In this document: positions 1-6,581 of the stretch, piece by piece
Numbering within the stretch: the first letter of the stretch is position 1
Layout of the letters: each line of letters opens with the position of its first letter
Virus record (IMG/VR): IMGVR_UViG_3300048580_000372
Span: 1-64,000 of that record
DNA: 64,000 nucleotides
Strand: one strand, 5' to 3'
Source of the DNA: a virus
Position numbers and translations under genes: made by a program
Notes under the pieces: generated by a model
What the model was told of the DNA's origin: nothing
Seen by the model: only the letters and a program-made list of their open reading frames with translations
Database searches by the model: none

Positions 1-1
1 T

Positions 2-256
2 AAGAAACTTTTGAAATATGTTTCTGGGATAGTAGCATTATTGATAATTAATATCATTAGTTTGAAATTTATCTTCCCAGTAATGATTAAAAAAGGCACA
101 ACAGCCTCTGTTGTGTTAATGGGATTTTATGGCAAATTATTTTTAATTGGTGTATCAATTGGACTTATGATATATTTTGGTAATAAAATTTTCAAACACT
201 TAAAAGAAGGGAGACACAATGAAGAAGAAACCAGAAATAGTACAAACAATGATTGA
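2..256 (+). CDS. Small two-helix membrane protein, 5' end probably outside the window
   Basis: The frame is open to the left edge. The first possible start inside the window is a TTG at 11, which would give 81 residues, and no good ribosome binding site is visible there, so the gene may begin upstream. Two hydrophobic stretches (about residues 5-26 and 40-56 counted from the TTG) are joined by a short basic loop with IKKG, followed by a charged tail. That is the layout of a small inner-membrane protein with two spans. The last 38 bases overlap the next gene in another frame, as in a compact phage operon. No family is recognised. Confidence 0.5.
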   Translation, partial: KKLLKYVSGIVALLIINIISLKFIFPVMIKKGTTASVVLMGFYGKLFLIGVSIGLMIYFGNKIFKHLKEGRHNEEETRNSTNND

Positions 257-458
257 AACCAATCCAACAGATTTTAATCCAGTATTGGAAAATATCAATG
301 ATGATTGTGGAACATTCTTGGGACAATTTTGTGTGGTGAACACAATTAGAAAAACTTGGGAAAATAAATCTGAAATCCAATGTGCCCTTATAAAAGGTGT
401 ATGCACAAACTGTCTGGTAAGTCAGGATTTCACTAAAAAATTAATTAAAGGCGAATAA
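219..458 (+). CDS. Small Cys-containing protein of unknown function
   Basis: 79 residues. The ATG at 219 follows the purine-rich stretch GAAGGGAGACACA, a good ribosome binding site. The gene starts inside the preceding membrane-protein gene, so the two are probably cotranslated. The sequence is acidic in its first half and has five Cys, with a CxNC pair near residues 66-69 that could bind metal or form disulfides; this is speculation. A rho-independent terminator follows the stop directly, so this is the last gene of its operon. Function unknown. Confidence 0.6.
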   Translation: MKKKPEIVQTMIETNPTDFNPVLENINDDCGTFLGQFCVVNTIRKTWENKSEIQCALIKGVCTNCLVSQDFTKKLIKGE

Positions 459-459
459 G

Positions 460-485
460 AAAATCCTCCACTTTGGGGGATTTTT
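460..485 (+). terminator. Rho-independent terminator after the small Cys protein
   Basis: A ten-base stem (AAAATCCTCC against GGGGGATTTT, one G-T pair) with a short loop ends in a T run, directly after the stop at 458. Confidence 0.75.
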
Positions 486-522
486 AATTTGTATATTAGA
501 AAACACAGTGTTAAATAGTATT

Positions 523-1047
523 ATGGATTTTATAATAATACAACTAATAGGCATTGTGGGATTTGGATTAACTTGCATTACCCCATTATGGAAAACTACC
601 AAACATATGCTAATCGTTGGGGCATTAGCATCAATGTTATTCGTCATTCATTATCTATTATTAGGGGCATGGGCTGGAGCTGCCATTGATGTTATTTGTG
701 CCAGTCGTTGTATTTTGGCTGCATATTATCCAAAAACTTGGGTCAAGTGGACGTTCTATCTTTCACCATTCGCTATCCTATTTCTAAATCCAATAAATTT
801 GGCAAACACTTGTGTCTGTATTGCAGCACTAATTAATAGTATATCAAGTTTTAAAACTGATGCACAAACAATGAGAATAATGGATTTATCCAGTATTCCA
901 TTTTGGACTTTCTATAATTTTACTAATTTATCATATGCAGGATTAATTGCGAATTTTGTTGGTTTTGTTTCTTACAGCTATTCTATATACCATTATAGAA
1001 AATCTACTTTAATTGTTCCAAAATCTCCACAACCATCGATTCATTAA
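523..1047 (+). CDS. YgjV-type multi-span inner membrane protein
   Basis: 174 residues from the ATG at 523; an in-frame GTG at 508 would add five residues, and neither start has a clear ribosome binding site. Four or five hydrophobic helices fill nearly the whole length. The pattern (LIGIVGFGL, then HYLLLGAWAGAAIDVI and a conserved Arg in CASRC) matches the bacterial YgjV family of inner membrane proteins of about 180 residues, whose function is unknown. It sits alone on the plus strand, and its 3' end overlaps the convergent gene at 1004-1516 by 44 bases. In a phage it is likely a captured host gene that alters the envelope; that is inference. Confidence 0.65.
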   Translation: MDFIIIQLIGIVGFGLTCITPLWKTTKHMLIVGALASMLFVIHYLLLGAWAGAAIDVICASRCILAAYYPKTWVKWTFYLSPFAILFLNPINLANTCVCIAALINSISSFKTDAQTMRIMDLSSIPFWTFYNFTNLSYAGLIANFVGFVSYSYSIYHYRKSTLIVPKSPQPSIH

Positions 1048-1516
1048 TAAGGCTACAAATCATCTTTGGTTCATATTTATAATCTGACTCTGCTGTTATT
1101 TTAAAGTTTTGGTTTTCCTTGAATGCTACCCACAATGGTAATATTTTTATATTAATGGTGCATTCAAAGGTCTCTGGTGGATATTCATTCATAATTGTAA
1201 TGACAGTTACTTTATATGGTTGTTTAGCACCTTCATCAATTCTTTTTTCTGTTACAAAAGTATTATAAGTATATGTTTTTGTTCTATCTTTTTCAGACAA
1301 AATAAAGAATAATAGTGCAAGTGGGACTAATAATGCAACAACAACTGTAATAATTTTTTTGGGAAGATTGCGTTTTTCTTCTGCTTCTTGTTTTTTCCAC
1401 AATGCTTTAAAATTGACTGCTTTTTTTGGGTCAAATGTTTTTTGTGGTTTTGCAGAAGGTTTTTCCTCCAATTTCTTTGGAGGTTCGTTATCTGGGTGAA
1501 TTACTGCGTTTTTCAT
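1004..1516 (-). CDS. Single-pass membrane protein of unknown function
   Basis: 170 residues. The ATG at 1516 is preceded by AGGATGG at good spacing. Residues 1-52 are Pro/Lys rich and would be cytoplasmic. A single strongly hydrophobic helix follows (about 55-73, ITVVVALLVPLALLFFIL), then a soluble domain of about 95 residues with predicted beta strands. The topology resembles a type II membrane protein with a periplasmic C-terminal domain. A late-type promoter lies 71 bases upstream. The tail overlaps the convergent YgjV-like gene. No family is recognised. Confidence 0.6.
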   Translation of the reverse strand: MKNAVIHPDNEPPKKLEEKPSAKPQKTFDPKKAVNFKALWKKQEAEEKRNLPKKIITVVVALLVPLALLFFILSEKDRTKTYTYNTFVTEKRIDEGAKQPYKVTVITIMNEYPPETFECTINIKILPLWVAFKENQNFKITAESDYKYEPKMICSLINESMVVEILEQLK

Positions 1517-1587
1517 AATTTATCCATCCTATTCTTAAAATGGTTTATCTATACACAATATCATAAGATGCATCTTGTGTATATAAT

Positions 1588-1595
1588 TATTTATA
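1588..1595 (-). promoter_or_regulatory. Late promoter TATAAATA
   Basis: Perfect T4-type late box on the minus strand, 71 bases before the ATG at 1516, farther than most others in the window. Confidence 0.45.
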
Positions 1596-1601
1596 AAAAA
1601 A

Positions 1602-1630
1602 TTGTAAAAACTAAATATTATTGATATAAT
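1602..1630 (+). promoter_or_regulatory. Sigma70-type promoter for the secreted protein gene
   Basis: TTGTAA, a 17-base spacer and TATAAT, with TGA before the -10 (extended -10). It ends 19 bases before the ATG at 1650. Confidence 0.6.
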
Positions 1631-1649
1631 AATACAAAAGGAGTAAAAA

Positions 1650-1928
1650 ATGAAAAGGTTAATTTTAATATTATTTTTCATATCATCATCTGCAATGGCT
1701 GGTGAACCATTCTGCAATTATCTTGGTGATTTTTTTAATTTCATAACGCTTCAGCCATCATGTTATGAACGAATAAGAAAATATAATTATGATCATTCAG
1801 AACGTTCTGTTACTGATTTGGCTGATATTTATGGACCACACAGCCCAGAACATCCACCTGAAAATTATCATAGGGTTAAAGAAGGGTTTGGGAATGATGC
1901 TTGGGAGAAAAATAATAGAGGATGGTAA
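1650..1928 (+). CDS. Small secreted or periplasmic protein
   Basis: 92 residues. The start ATG at 1650 follows AAAAGGAG at ideal spacing. Residues 1-18 form a typical signal peptide: KR, then a hydrophobic core (LILILFF), then SSSAMA with cleavage expected before GEP. The mature part is hydrophilic, has two Cys, and is rich in His, Pro and aromatic residues. It has its own sigma70-type promoter and terminator, so it is an independent unit that could be expressed early and exported by the host. No family is recognised. Confidence 0.65.
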   Translation: MKRLILILFFISSSAMAGEPFCNYLGDFFNFITLQPSCYERIRKYNYDHSERSVTDLADIYGPHSPEHPPENYHRVKEGFGNDAWEKNNRGW

Positions 1929-1933
1929 AAAAT

Positions 1934-1960
1934 AAAAAGGGAGCCGAAGCCCCCTTTTTA
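1934..1960. terminator. Bidirectional terminator shared by the secreted protein gene and the tmRNA
   Basis: On the minus strand it reads as an 11-bp stem with a TTCG tetraloop flanked by A and T runs. On the plus strand the same stem follows the stop at 1928. It closes both converging transcripts. Confidence 0.85.
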
Positions 1961-1984
1961 TAATAATATTATTTAACAGGGAAT

Positions 1985-2255
1985 TATCATAACCCCGAAT
2001 GTTTTTGGAAAAGTTCAAGTGCTCACGCAGCTTGAAGTTCAGTTCCCATAACATAGTTGTCGTTTGAAGCGACAGTTTTAATTTTTCTCGCGGTAACCCT
2101 GCTGGAATTCGGGTGAACGCAACCTTGCGATATTCACTCCAATTACTATCCACCCCATCAAACCTAAATGTGCCCCATAAGAAATTATGGTTCGTGGAGC
2201 ACTGGGGACTTGCACCCCATTCTACAGTGGTCTTCATCTTTGTTCAAACGTCCAT
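1985..2255 (-). ncRNA. ssrA: Circularly permuted tmRNA (ssrA)
   Basis: tmRNA rescues stalled ribosomes and adds a degradation tag. Read on the minus strand, the acceptor piece comes first: a T arm (2203-2219; TGGGG, loop TGCAAGT, CCCCA), then the acceptor 3' strand GTGCTCC (2202-2196) and an A (2195). After an 18-base spacer (2194-2177) the coding piece begins with GGGGCAC (2176-2170), which pairs with GTGCTCC over seven pairs (one G-T). A D-loop-like stretch follows, then a CGCAA/TTGCG hairpin, the tag frame (2023-2070), and a hairpin (TTCAAG/CTTGAA) enclosing the tag stop. CCA is not encoded next to the discriminator base. This order is that of two-piece tmRNAs. The outer ends are estimates: the 5' end from the promoter, the 3' end not resolved. 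Confidence 0.85.
2023..2070 (-). other. tmRNA tag reading frame
   Basis: Fifteen codons and TGA read ASNDNYVMGTELQAA. The bases before the resume codon (CTGTC, then GCT) and the following AACGAC resemble the E. coli ssrA context. SNDN near the start and a terminal AA match known tmRNA tags, where the final AA is the ClpXP recognition element. The middle (VMGTELQ) differs from the usual host tags I know. Confidence 0.8.
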
Positions 2256-2261
2256 TGTGAT

Positions 2262-2290
2262 AATATACCACAAACCTATTTAGTAGTCAA
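2262..2290 (-). promoter_or_regulatory. Sigma70-type promoter of the tmRNA
   Basis: TTGACT (2290-2285), a 17-base spacer and TATATT (2267-2262). It predicts a start near 2255, just before the acceptor piece. Confidence 0.7.
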
Positions 2291-2323
2291 TTAAAAAAAC
2301 ACCCAGTTATCATCTTTTTTTCA

Positions 2324-3769
2324 CTATTTTGCAGTTTGTTCAATATAAAGGATTTCTTCTTCTGTTAACTCATATTCAATAGGATATTCATATCCTGTCT
2401 TGATTTGAGATAAATCAAAATCTTTCATATATCTAAACACCATACCTCTTGTTTTTTCGTGTAATTGTTTTGTTATATATTTCATCAATGGGTTATTTAA
2501 AATAAACAACTTTGCAGCTTCTGCTTCTTCAATTGTATTAAAAAACAAAGTACAAGCTGAACCAACATAAGCAATATCATTCACAACAGAATAACTTTTC
2601 ATTGACTCAAGCCCTTTAAACATAAGTTTTGGACCTTTTGGTAACGAACCACCATTAATATATCCATAAACAATATTAGGCGTTGAACTATTTGGAATAT
2701 CAATAACACCATAATTAAATCCATCAACTGGTGTTTGTGAAATTTTATTTTTTTCAATAAGAACTTTAAAACTTCCACTAATTGCACTTTTATATGGCTT
2801 GCTTATACTAATATCATATAATTTAGAAATGATTTTATCATCATCAACATTGGTTTGAGCATTTTCTTTGTTGATAGAAATAAAATAACCAGCTGTATAT
2901 TGCCACCAAGACGAAGTATTTGAACAATATTTTGTAACAGAATAATTATCCATTGCATATTTAATACCATTTCGCTGAACAACCAACGCCACAATACCAT
3001 CTGATACTGCACAATTAAATGATTTTGAAATGAATTTTTTATATAAAGTTGTATTACCAGAAGTCCCTGCAATTGTATTAGCAGAAGATGGTGCCTCGTT
3101 GAACGGCGGGTTACCAACGATAACATCGAATTTCATTTCAGGCTCCCATTCACGAAAGTTTTCATTAAACCCATTTCCACCACCTAATCTAAACCGAGTC
3201 CATTCAACCCAGTTATTATTTATATCATTAAAGTATAACATATTTTTGTCAATATAGTCAAGCCTTTCTTTTTCCGGAATCATTACAAGCCCAGCCATCA
3301 ATCGTTTCTGAATTTGTACAACGAATTCACCAGTCCCACAAAATGGATCAAGAAAGGTCTTATCAGGATTAGTCCAAGTATCAATGGGCAATTTATCCAA
3401 AATATTATTGACCAATAATGCAGGTGTCTTGTAGCATTGGGTGTACAATTTGTCCAAACCAGTCATTACCCCAACAGACAATTTATCCATAACAGTGTCA
3501 TTGCCAACAGAAAAAATTGTCAACTTCCGAAAACATCTCACATATTGTTCCATCAAATAACTATAAGGCTTATAGGGCATGTTTTTAATAGTCTTGATAG
3601 TGCCACCAGCCTTCAAATAATTAGTATCAAAAACAATCGAATCAAACAATTCAATCGTTTCATCATTGGTAATTTGAGTCAACATCGAATATTTAAAATT
3701 TGTCCTAACGATGAATACAGAGATTCTCGCAGTGATATGAAGTTGACGTTTGATATGAAGGTCGTCCAT
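2324..3769 (-). CDS. DNA adenine N6-methyltransferase
   Basis: 481 residues. The start at 3769 follows AAAGG. Residues 141-149 (DPFCGTGEF) form the AdoMet-binding motif I, and residues 219-223 (GNPPF) the catalytic motif IV of N6-adenine methyltransferases; this spacing fits the N6/N4 amino-methyltransferase fold used by Eco57I-like and type I/III enzymes. The C-terminal half (about 240-480) would carry target recognition. No restriction partner lies beside it, so it is probably an orphan methylase protecting phage DNA. It is downstream of, and 12 bases from, an early-promoter gene (3782-4399) and is likely cotranscribed with it. Confidence 0.85.
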   Translation of the reverse strand: MDDLHIKRQLHITARISVFIVRTNFKYSMLTQITNDETIELFDSIVFDTNYLKAGGTIKTIKNMPYKPYSYLMEQYVRCFRKLTIFSVGNDTVMDKLSVGVMTGLDKLYTQCYKTPALLVNNILDKLPIDTWTNPDKTFLDPFCGTGEFVVQIQKRLMAGLVMIPEKERLDYIDKNMLYFNDINNNWVEWTRFRLGGGNGFNENFREWEPEMKFDVIVGNPPFNEAPSSANTIAGTSGNTTLYKKFISKSFNCAVSDGIVALVVQRNGIKYAMDNYSVTKYCSNTSSWWQYTAGYFISINKENAQTNVDDDKIISKLYDISISKPYKSAISGSFKVLIEKNKISQTPVDGFNYGVIDIPNSSTPNIVYGYINGGSLPKGPKLMFKGLESMKSYSVVNDIAYVGSACTLFFNTIEEAEAAKLFILNNPLMKYITKQLHEKTRGMVFRYMKDFDLSQIKTGYEYPIEYELTEEEILYIEQTAK

Positions 3770-3781
3770 TTAAAAAACCTT

Positions 3782-4399
3782 TCAATCTTTCCCATTAGCC
3801 TGTCGCAAAGCCTTCCGATGCTTATAACGAGTGGAATTTTCAACCTCAACAATCCATTCAGTCTTAAACAAGGGATTATCACCATAATGCTTAATGGCGT
3901 GTTCAAGACCATCTGCAGCATCCCATTCAAAACACCGACGAAGGTCAGCAATATCAAAAGCAAGACGAGCTTCAATGAATTTCTGAACATTCTTTTCCAA
4001 TAATACAATGTTAAAAGTCATGCTCCTGCCACCATAACCACGATACTTCATATCGTATTCTTGTTCAGTCAAAACACGATCTTCAAACTTTTCTTCCCAA
4101 GCACCAACAAACACAATTCGAGGTTCATCATTAACTGTGATGAACTCAATTTCACCATCATCAACCATGGCATGATGGATATGCCGACAAAGCCCTTCAA
4201 AAGATACAGCATCATTCACACTTCCAGCCCAACATTCGGGAAGAATGGAATAGGGATTGATTTCAGTTTCCATAAGCCAACGAATAAGCAGCTTGAAATC
4301 CTGTTCATAGTCCTTGTCTGTATTCAGCATGGAATTGATATTTTCCAATGCTTCATCATGAGCCTTCTGAAACTTTTCCAAACGATTGATGATTTCCAT
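3782..4399 (-). CDS. Early protein of unknown function
   Basis: 205 residues from the ATG at 4399, chosen because GGAG stands eight bases upstream; an in-frame GTG at 4408 overlaps that site. The sequence is mixed alpha/beta, acidic, and has a Trp/His/Cys-rich middle (LPECWAGS, GLCRHIHHAM). A consensus early promoter lies directly upstream. Codon use is visibly richer in G and C than in late genes. It leads an operon with the methyltransferase. No family is recognised. Confidence 0.65.
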   Translation of the reverse strand: MEIINRLEKFQKAHDEALENINSMLNTDKDYEQDFKLLIRWLMETEINPYSILPECWAGSVNDAVSFEGLCRHIHHAMVDDGEIEFITVNDEPRIVFVGAWEEKFEDRVLTEQEYDMKYRGYGGRSMTFNIVLLEKNVQKFIEARLAFDIADLRRCFEWDAADGLEHAIKHYGDNPLFKTEWIVEVENSTRYKHRKALRQANGKD

Positions 4400-4429
4400 T
4401 TTCGTCACTCCAATTGATTAACTTTACCA

Positions 4430-4457
4430 AGTATAGCAGGATTTATAATTTTGTCAA
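4430..4457 (-). promoter_or_regulatory. Early promoter, family member
   Basis: TTGACA (4457-4452), a 16-base spacer ending in CTGC, and TATACT (4435-4430). It lies 30 bases before the ATG at 4399. Confidence 0.8.
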
Positions 4458-4462
4458 TGGCT

Positions 4463-4494
4463 AAAAACAAAAGAACCCGCCTTGCGACGGGTTC
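4463..4494 (-). terminator. Terminator ending the mini-ORF transcript
   Basis: Perfect seven-base stem GAACCCG/CGGGTTC, followed on the minus strand by TTTTGTTTTT. It separates the mini-ORF array from the next promoter at 4430-4457. Confidence 0.85.
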
Positions 4495-4569
4495 CCCTTC
4501 TTCTGGAAGTTAACTAACTCTCTTACTCTACTATCATTATCATCAATATACAATATTAATTTTGAGTCG

Positions 4570-4584
4570 TCAAGTCCAAGTCAT
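4570..4584 (-). CDS. Mini-ORF of four codons (MTWT)
   Basis: ATG ACT TGG ACT TGA preceded by AGAGGAGGACAAA, one of the strongest ribosome binding sites in the window. It is the last module of the array. Translation is likely but not proven; the product is too short to be a normal protein. Confidence 0.4.
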   Translation of the reverse strand: MTWT

Positions 4585-4614
4585 TTTGTCCTCCTCTAAC
4601 GTTTTTCTACAATC

Positions 4615-4640
4615 CTCAATCTATCATCTATCAATCTAAA
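4615..4640 (-). repeat. Array repeat, copy 3 in transcript order
   Basis: 26-base AT-rich repeat built on GATTGATAGATGATAG. It is identical to the copy at 4709-4734 and lies 18 bases upstream of the Shine-Dalgarno of the MTWT module. Confidence 0.85.
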
Positions 4641-4655
4641 AAATTTTTAACCCTT

Positions 4656-4682
4656 TTAGGGACCAGCCCGAATGCTTGTCAT
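4656..4682 (-). CDS. Mini-ORF of eight codons (MTSIRAGP)
   Basis: ATG at 4682, preceded by TTTAGGAGAAATAAA. The stop TAA lies in the loop of a small CCC/GGG hairpin that is followed by a T-rich run. Confidence 0.4.
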   Translation of the reverse strand: MTSIRAGP

Positions 4683-4708
4683 TTTATTTCTCCTAAAACT
4701 TTCTAACA

Positions 4709-4734
4709 CTCAATCTATCATCTATCAATCTAAA
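4709..4734 (-). repeat. Array repeat, copy 2 in transcript order
   Basis: Same 26 bases as 4615-4640. It directly follows the hairpin and T run that end the MTHSRDRPRG module. Confidence 0.85.
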
Positions 4735-4744
4735 AATCTTGGGG

Positions 4745-4777
4745 TTAACCCCGAGGTCGGTCTCTGCTGTGTGTCAT
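4745..4777 (-). CDS. Mini-ORF of ten codons (MTHSRDRPRG)
   Basis: ATG at 4777 with GGAG nine bases upstream. The stop falls inside the palindrome GGGGTTAACCCC, which is followed by ATTTTT, so translation of the last codons would disturb a terminator-like hairpin. Confidence 0.4.
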   Translation of the reverse strand: MTHSRDRPRG

Positions 4778-4810
4778 TTTATCTAACTCCTAAGTTCAAC
4801 CAGTCTCTAC

Positions 4811-4838
4811 AAATCTATCAATCATCTATCAATCTAAA
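4811..4838 (-). repeat. Array repeat, copy 1 in transcript order (variant)
   Basis: Diverged 28-base version of the array repeat with extra bases in the middle. It follows the module whose start codon is lost. Confidence 0.75.
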
Positions 4839-4917
4839 TTGGTGTCTGTGCTCTGTCGCTTGCCTTTTTTATCCTCCATTGGGTTTCTATCTTCTTTGTC
4901 TCACTCTCTATGTTATT

Positions 4918-4946
4918 AATATAGCAGGATTTGAAAAATAAGTCAA
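4918..4946 (-). promoter_or_regulatory. Promoter of the mini-ORF array
   Basis: TTGACT (4946-4941), a 17-base spacer ending in CCTGC, and TATATT (4923-4918). It belongs to the early promoter family, with one change in each hexamer. Confidence 0.75.
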
Positions 4947-4964
4947 CCACTTTTTTGAAAATCA

Positions 4965-4972
4965 TATAAATA
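4965..4972 (+). promoter_or_regulatory. Late promoter TATAAATA
   Basis: Perfect box on the plus strand, only six bases before the ATG at 4979. Either the transcript is leaderless or translation starts at the second ATG (5000). Confidence 0.4.
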
Positions 4973-4978
4973 ATTTTC

Positions 4979-5542
4979 ATGAAAGATATAAAACACAATA
5001 TGGAAATTTTAAAACGAGGGAATGATTTGTTCTTTCGTTGGACAGCTAAAAATTTAACCAAAACCCCAATCAAAATAAAACCCGGTATGGCACTAATCCA
5101 CCCTTTCCACGATTATATCCATACCATCTATAAATTTATTAATTTTACCAAAAAAGAATGGATAGAACCTAACGAAACATTACTCCTTATACAAGAACAA
5201 TTAATCAAGGATAAGGTGGATAATTATCGTTTTAATTCAATACGTTATAAATCACTTGGATTGGAAAGTGCTTCAGGACTACAATACCCAATAACTGACT
5301 TACAATTGAAAAAAATAAGAAAAGCATTCCAAGAATTAGCGTTGGAATTTGGATTACCAGAACATTTGGAACAGGGAATGATATTGCGTTTGGATGAACA
5401 AGACAAACAAATCCAAGAAGTAGTCAATAGAACACCAGCCAAAAATGGATTGCCACAGATAATCACTATAACCATGGAAGAAGGTTATTGTGAAAAAGCA
5501 GACAAAACAGAAAAAGATATTCAGATCATTGATAGACGTTAA
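4979..5542 (+). CDS. Unknown protein with charged C-terminal half
   Basis: 187 residues from ATG 4979; ATG 5000 is an alternative because the late box is so close to 4979. No Shine-Dalgarno is visible at either start. Residues 1-75 look like a beta-rich domain (FFRWTAKNL, IKIKPGMALIHP) and the rest is helical and charged. The stop overlaps the stop of the convergent membrane-protein gene. No family is recognised. Confidence 0.6.
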   Translation: MKDIKHNMEILKRGNDLFFRWTAKNLTKTPIKIKPGMALIHPFHDYIHTIYKFINFTKKEWIEPNETLLLIQEQLIKDKVDNYRFNSIRYKSLGLESASGLQYPITDLQLKKIRKAFQELALEFGLPEHLEQGMILRLDEQDKQIQEVVNRTPAKNGLPQIITITMEEGYCEKADKTEKDIQIIDRR

Positions 5543-5871
5543 ACCAACAATGATAACAGAAAACCAATCCCCAATCCTGCTGTGGTTTTAGTCACATGAT
5601 AAAACATTGTTTCAGTCAATTTATCCCTTGTGTCAATGGCTGGTATCAATCTTGGTTGAGTTAAATAACCAAACACAAATGATAACCCAACCGCTTGCCA
5701 AATAGTTAATGGTTTTATACCAAGAATTGGTACCAAAAACCAACTCCATAATTTATAAACCACAAAACAATTATAAAAGAAAAAACAACCAAACAATAAT
5801 ATAAGTGACGACCCAATTAGAAAACGATATTTTGGCTCATATTCAGCAAAGTTTTTATGTAAAAATTTCAT
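5539..5871 (-). CDS. Two-span membrane protein
   Basis: 110 residues from the ATG at 5871, chosen because GGAGGTGCAGA precedes it; upstream in-frame codons lack a ribosome binding site. Hydrophobic helices lie near residues 18-38 and 42-66, with another at the C terminus (GLGIGFLLSLLV). It is small and basic at the N terminus. It could be a membrane accessory protein, perhaps a holin-like one, but nothing specific supports that. It converges on the unknown gene 4979-5542. Confidence 0.6.
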   Translation of the reverse strand: MKFLHKNFAEYEPKYRFLIGSSLILLFGCFFFYNCFVVYKLWSWFLVPILGIKPLTIWQAVGLSFVFGYLTQPRLIPAIDTRDKLTETMFYHVTKTTAGLGIGFLLSLLV

Positions 5872-5956
5872 TCTGCACCTCCATATTAGCATTATACCTA
5901 TGCTCAACATATTTGTCAAATTTATCTTGCATTATGCTGCGATGCAATATAAAATG

Positions 5957-5964
5957 TATAAATA
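5957..5964 (+). promoter_or_regulatory. Late promoter TATAAATA
   Basis: 29 bases before the ATG of the acetyltransferase gene at 5994. Confidence 0.65.
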
Positions 5965-5993
5965 GAAAGGGATTAATCTTTAGGAGAAATAAA

Positions 5994-6554
5994 ATGAAAA
6001 TTATGAAATTGACAGAAGTTCAAAAAAATGATTATTTAAAGCATCTACTTGAGTTACCAGAACAAGACAAAAAAATGCGGTTCAATGGTGCAATGCATGA
6101 TGCATCAATCACAAATTATGTCGATAGTATCAATTGGGATCGTGATATGATTTTGGGCAAATATGATAAAGATTTGAACTTGGTCGCTGCAGCCCATATT
6201 GGTTTTTATATCACTAAAGATCAAACCACAGCAGAAATTGGGTTGAGTGTTGATTCTAACCATCGTGGTAATGGAACTGGTTATCAAATTTTTTCCCAAG
6301 CAATTATGTATGCAAGAAATCATAATGCTAATAAAATTTGGGTATCTTGTTCCCGCTCCAATCGCAAAATGATTAATATTGCAGCCAAACATGGACTTGA
6401 ATTGGTCTCAGAATCAACAGACATGGAAGGGTATTTGACAGTTGATAAAGGAAATCTCGTTACTTGGTTATTGGAAATTAGGGAAGATAATTTAGCATTT
6501 GTGGATTATCTTGGGAAAAAGCATACTAAGATTTTTAGAGATATATTCTTTTAA
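5994..6554 (+). CDS. GNAT-family acetyltransferase
   Basis: 186 residues. The ATG at 5994 follows TTTAGGAGAAATAAA. The central region has the GNAT core: strand EIGLSVDSNH, then the acetyl-CoA pyrophosphate loop RGNGTG (residues 91-96), the helix after it, and NKIWVSCSRSNRKMINIAAKHGL, a typical motif B end with an N-R pair. It would move an acetyl group from acetyl-CoA to an unknown amine; the substrate cannot be told. It is a single-gene unit with a late promoter and a strong terminator, so it acts late or is packaged. Confidence 0.8.
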   Translation: MKIMKLTEVQKNDYLKHLLELPEQDKKMRFNGAMHDASITNYVDSINWDRDMILGKYDKDLNLVAAAHIGFYITKDQTTAEIGLSVDSNHRGNGTGYQIFSQAIMYARNHNANKIWVSCSRSNRKMINIAAKHGLELVSESTDMEGYLTVDKGNLVTWLLEIREDNLAFVDYLGKKHTKIFRDIFF

Positions 6555-6581
6555 AAAAGGGGGCTAAAGCCCCCTTTTTTT
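6553..6581. terminator. Strong bidirectional terminator
   Basis: GGGGGCT/AGCCCCC stem flanked by A and T runs, between convergent genes ending at 6554 and 6580. Confidence 0.9.

Larger units (their letters stand above)
4495..4911 (-). ncRNA. Transcript carrying a repeated array of mini-ORFs
   Basis: A discrete unit of about 420 bases with its own promoter (4918-4946) and terminator (4463-4494) and no ordinary gene. It holds four similar modules spaced 87-99 bases apart. Each has a strong Shine-Dalgarno sequence; three are followed by ATGAC and a tiny frame of 4, 8 or 10 codons, and in the most upstream module the homologous position reads AAGGC, so the start is lost. Modules are separated by a 26-base repeat. 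Small GC-rich hairpins followed by T runs lie at the ends of the 10- and 8-codon frames. It could be an RNA regulator, a set of translated minigenes, or both. Confidence 0.6.

Noticed and set aside
1060-1075. Minus-strand TATAAATA inside gene 1004-1516
   Set aside because: It lies within the coding region near its 3' end, with no gene start downstream.
1797-2237. Minus-strand frame of 146 codons
   Set aside because: It covers the tmRNA gene, the terminator and the secreted-protein gene on the opposite strand; it has no good ribosome binding site and is explained by the RNA.
3437-4003. Plus-strand frame of 188 codons opposite the methyltransferase
   Set aside because: Antisense to genes with recognised motifs and clear ribosome binding sites; composition is a mirror of the coding strand.
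4615-4838. CRISPR array
   Set aside because: Only three repeats with unequal spacing; spacers hold ribosome binding sites and small frames, and no cas gene is near.
4829-4879. 16-codon frame starting in the first array module
   Set aside because: Its ATG overlaps the Shine-Dalgarno of the module and has no ribosome binding site of its own; the homologous start is lost in this module.
4834-5073. Minus-strand frame of 79 codons near the mini-ORF promoter
   Set aside because: It crosses the promoter at 4918-4946 and lacks a ribosome binding site; its hydrophobic content comes from AT-rich DNA.
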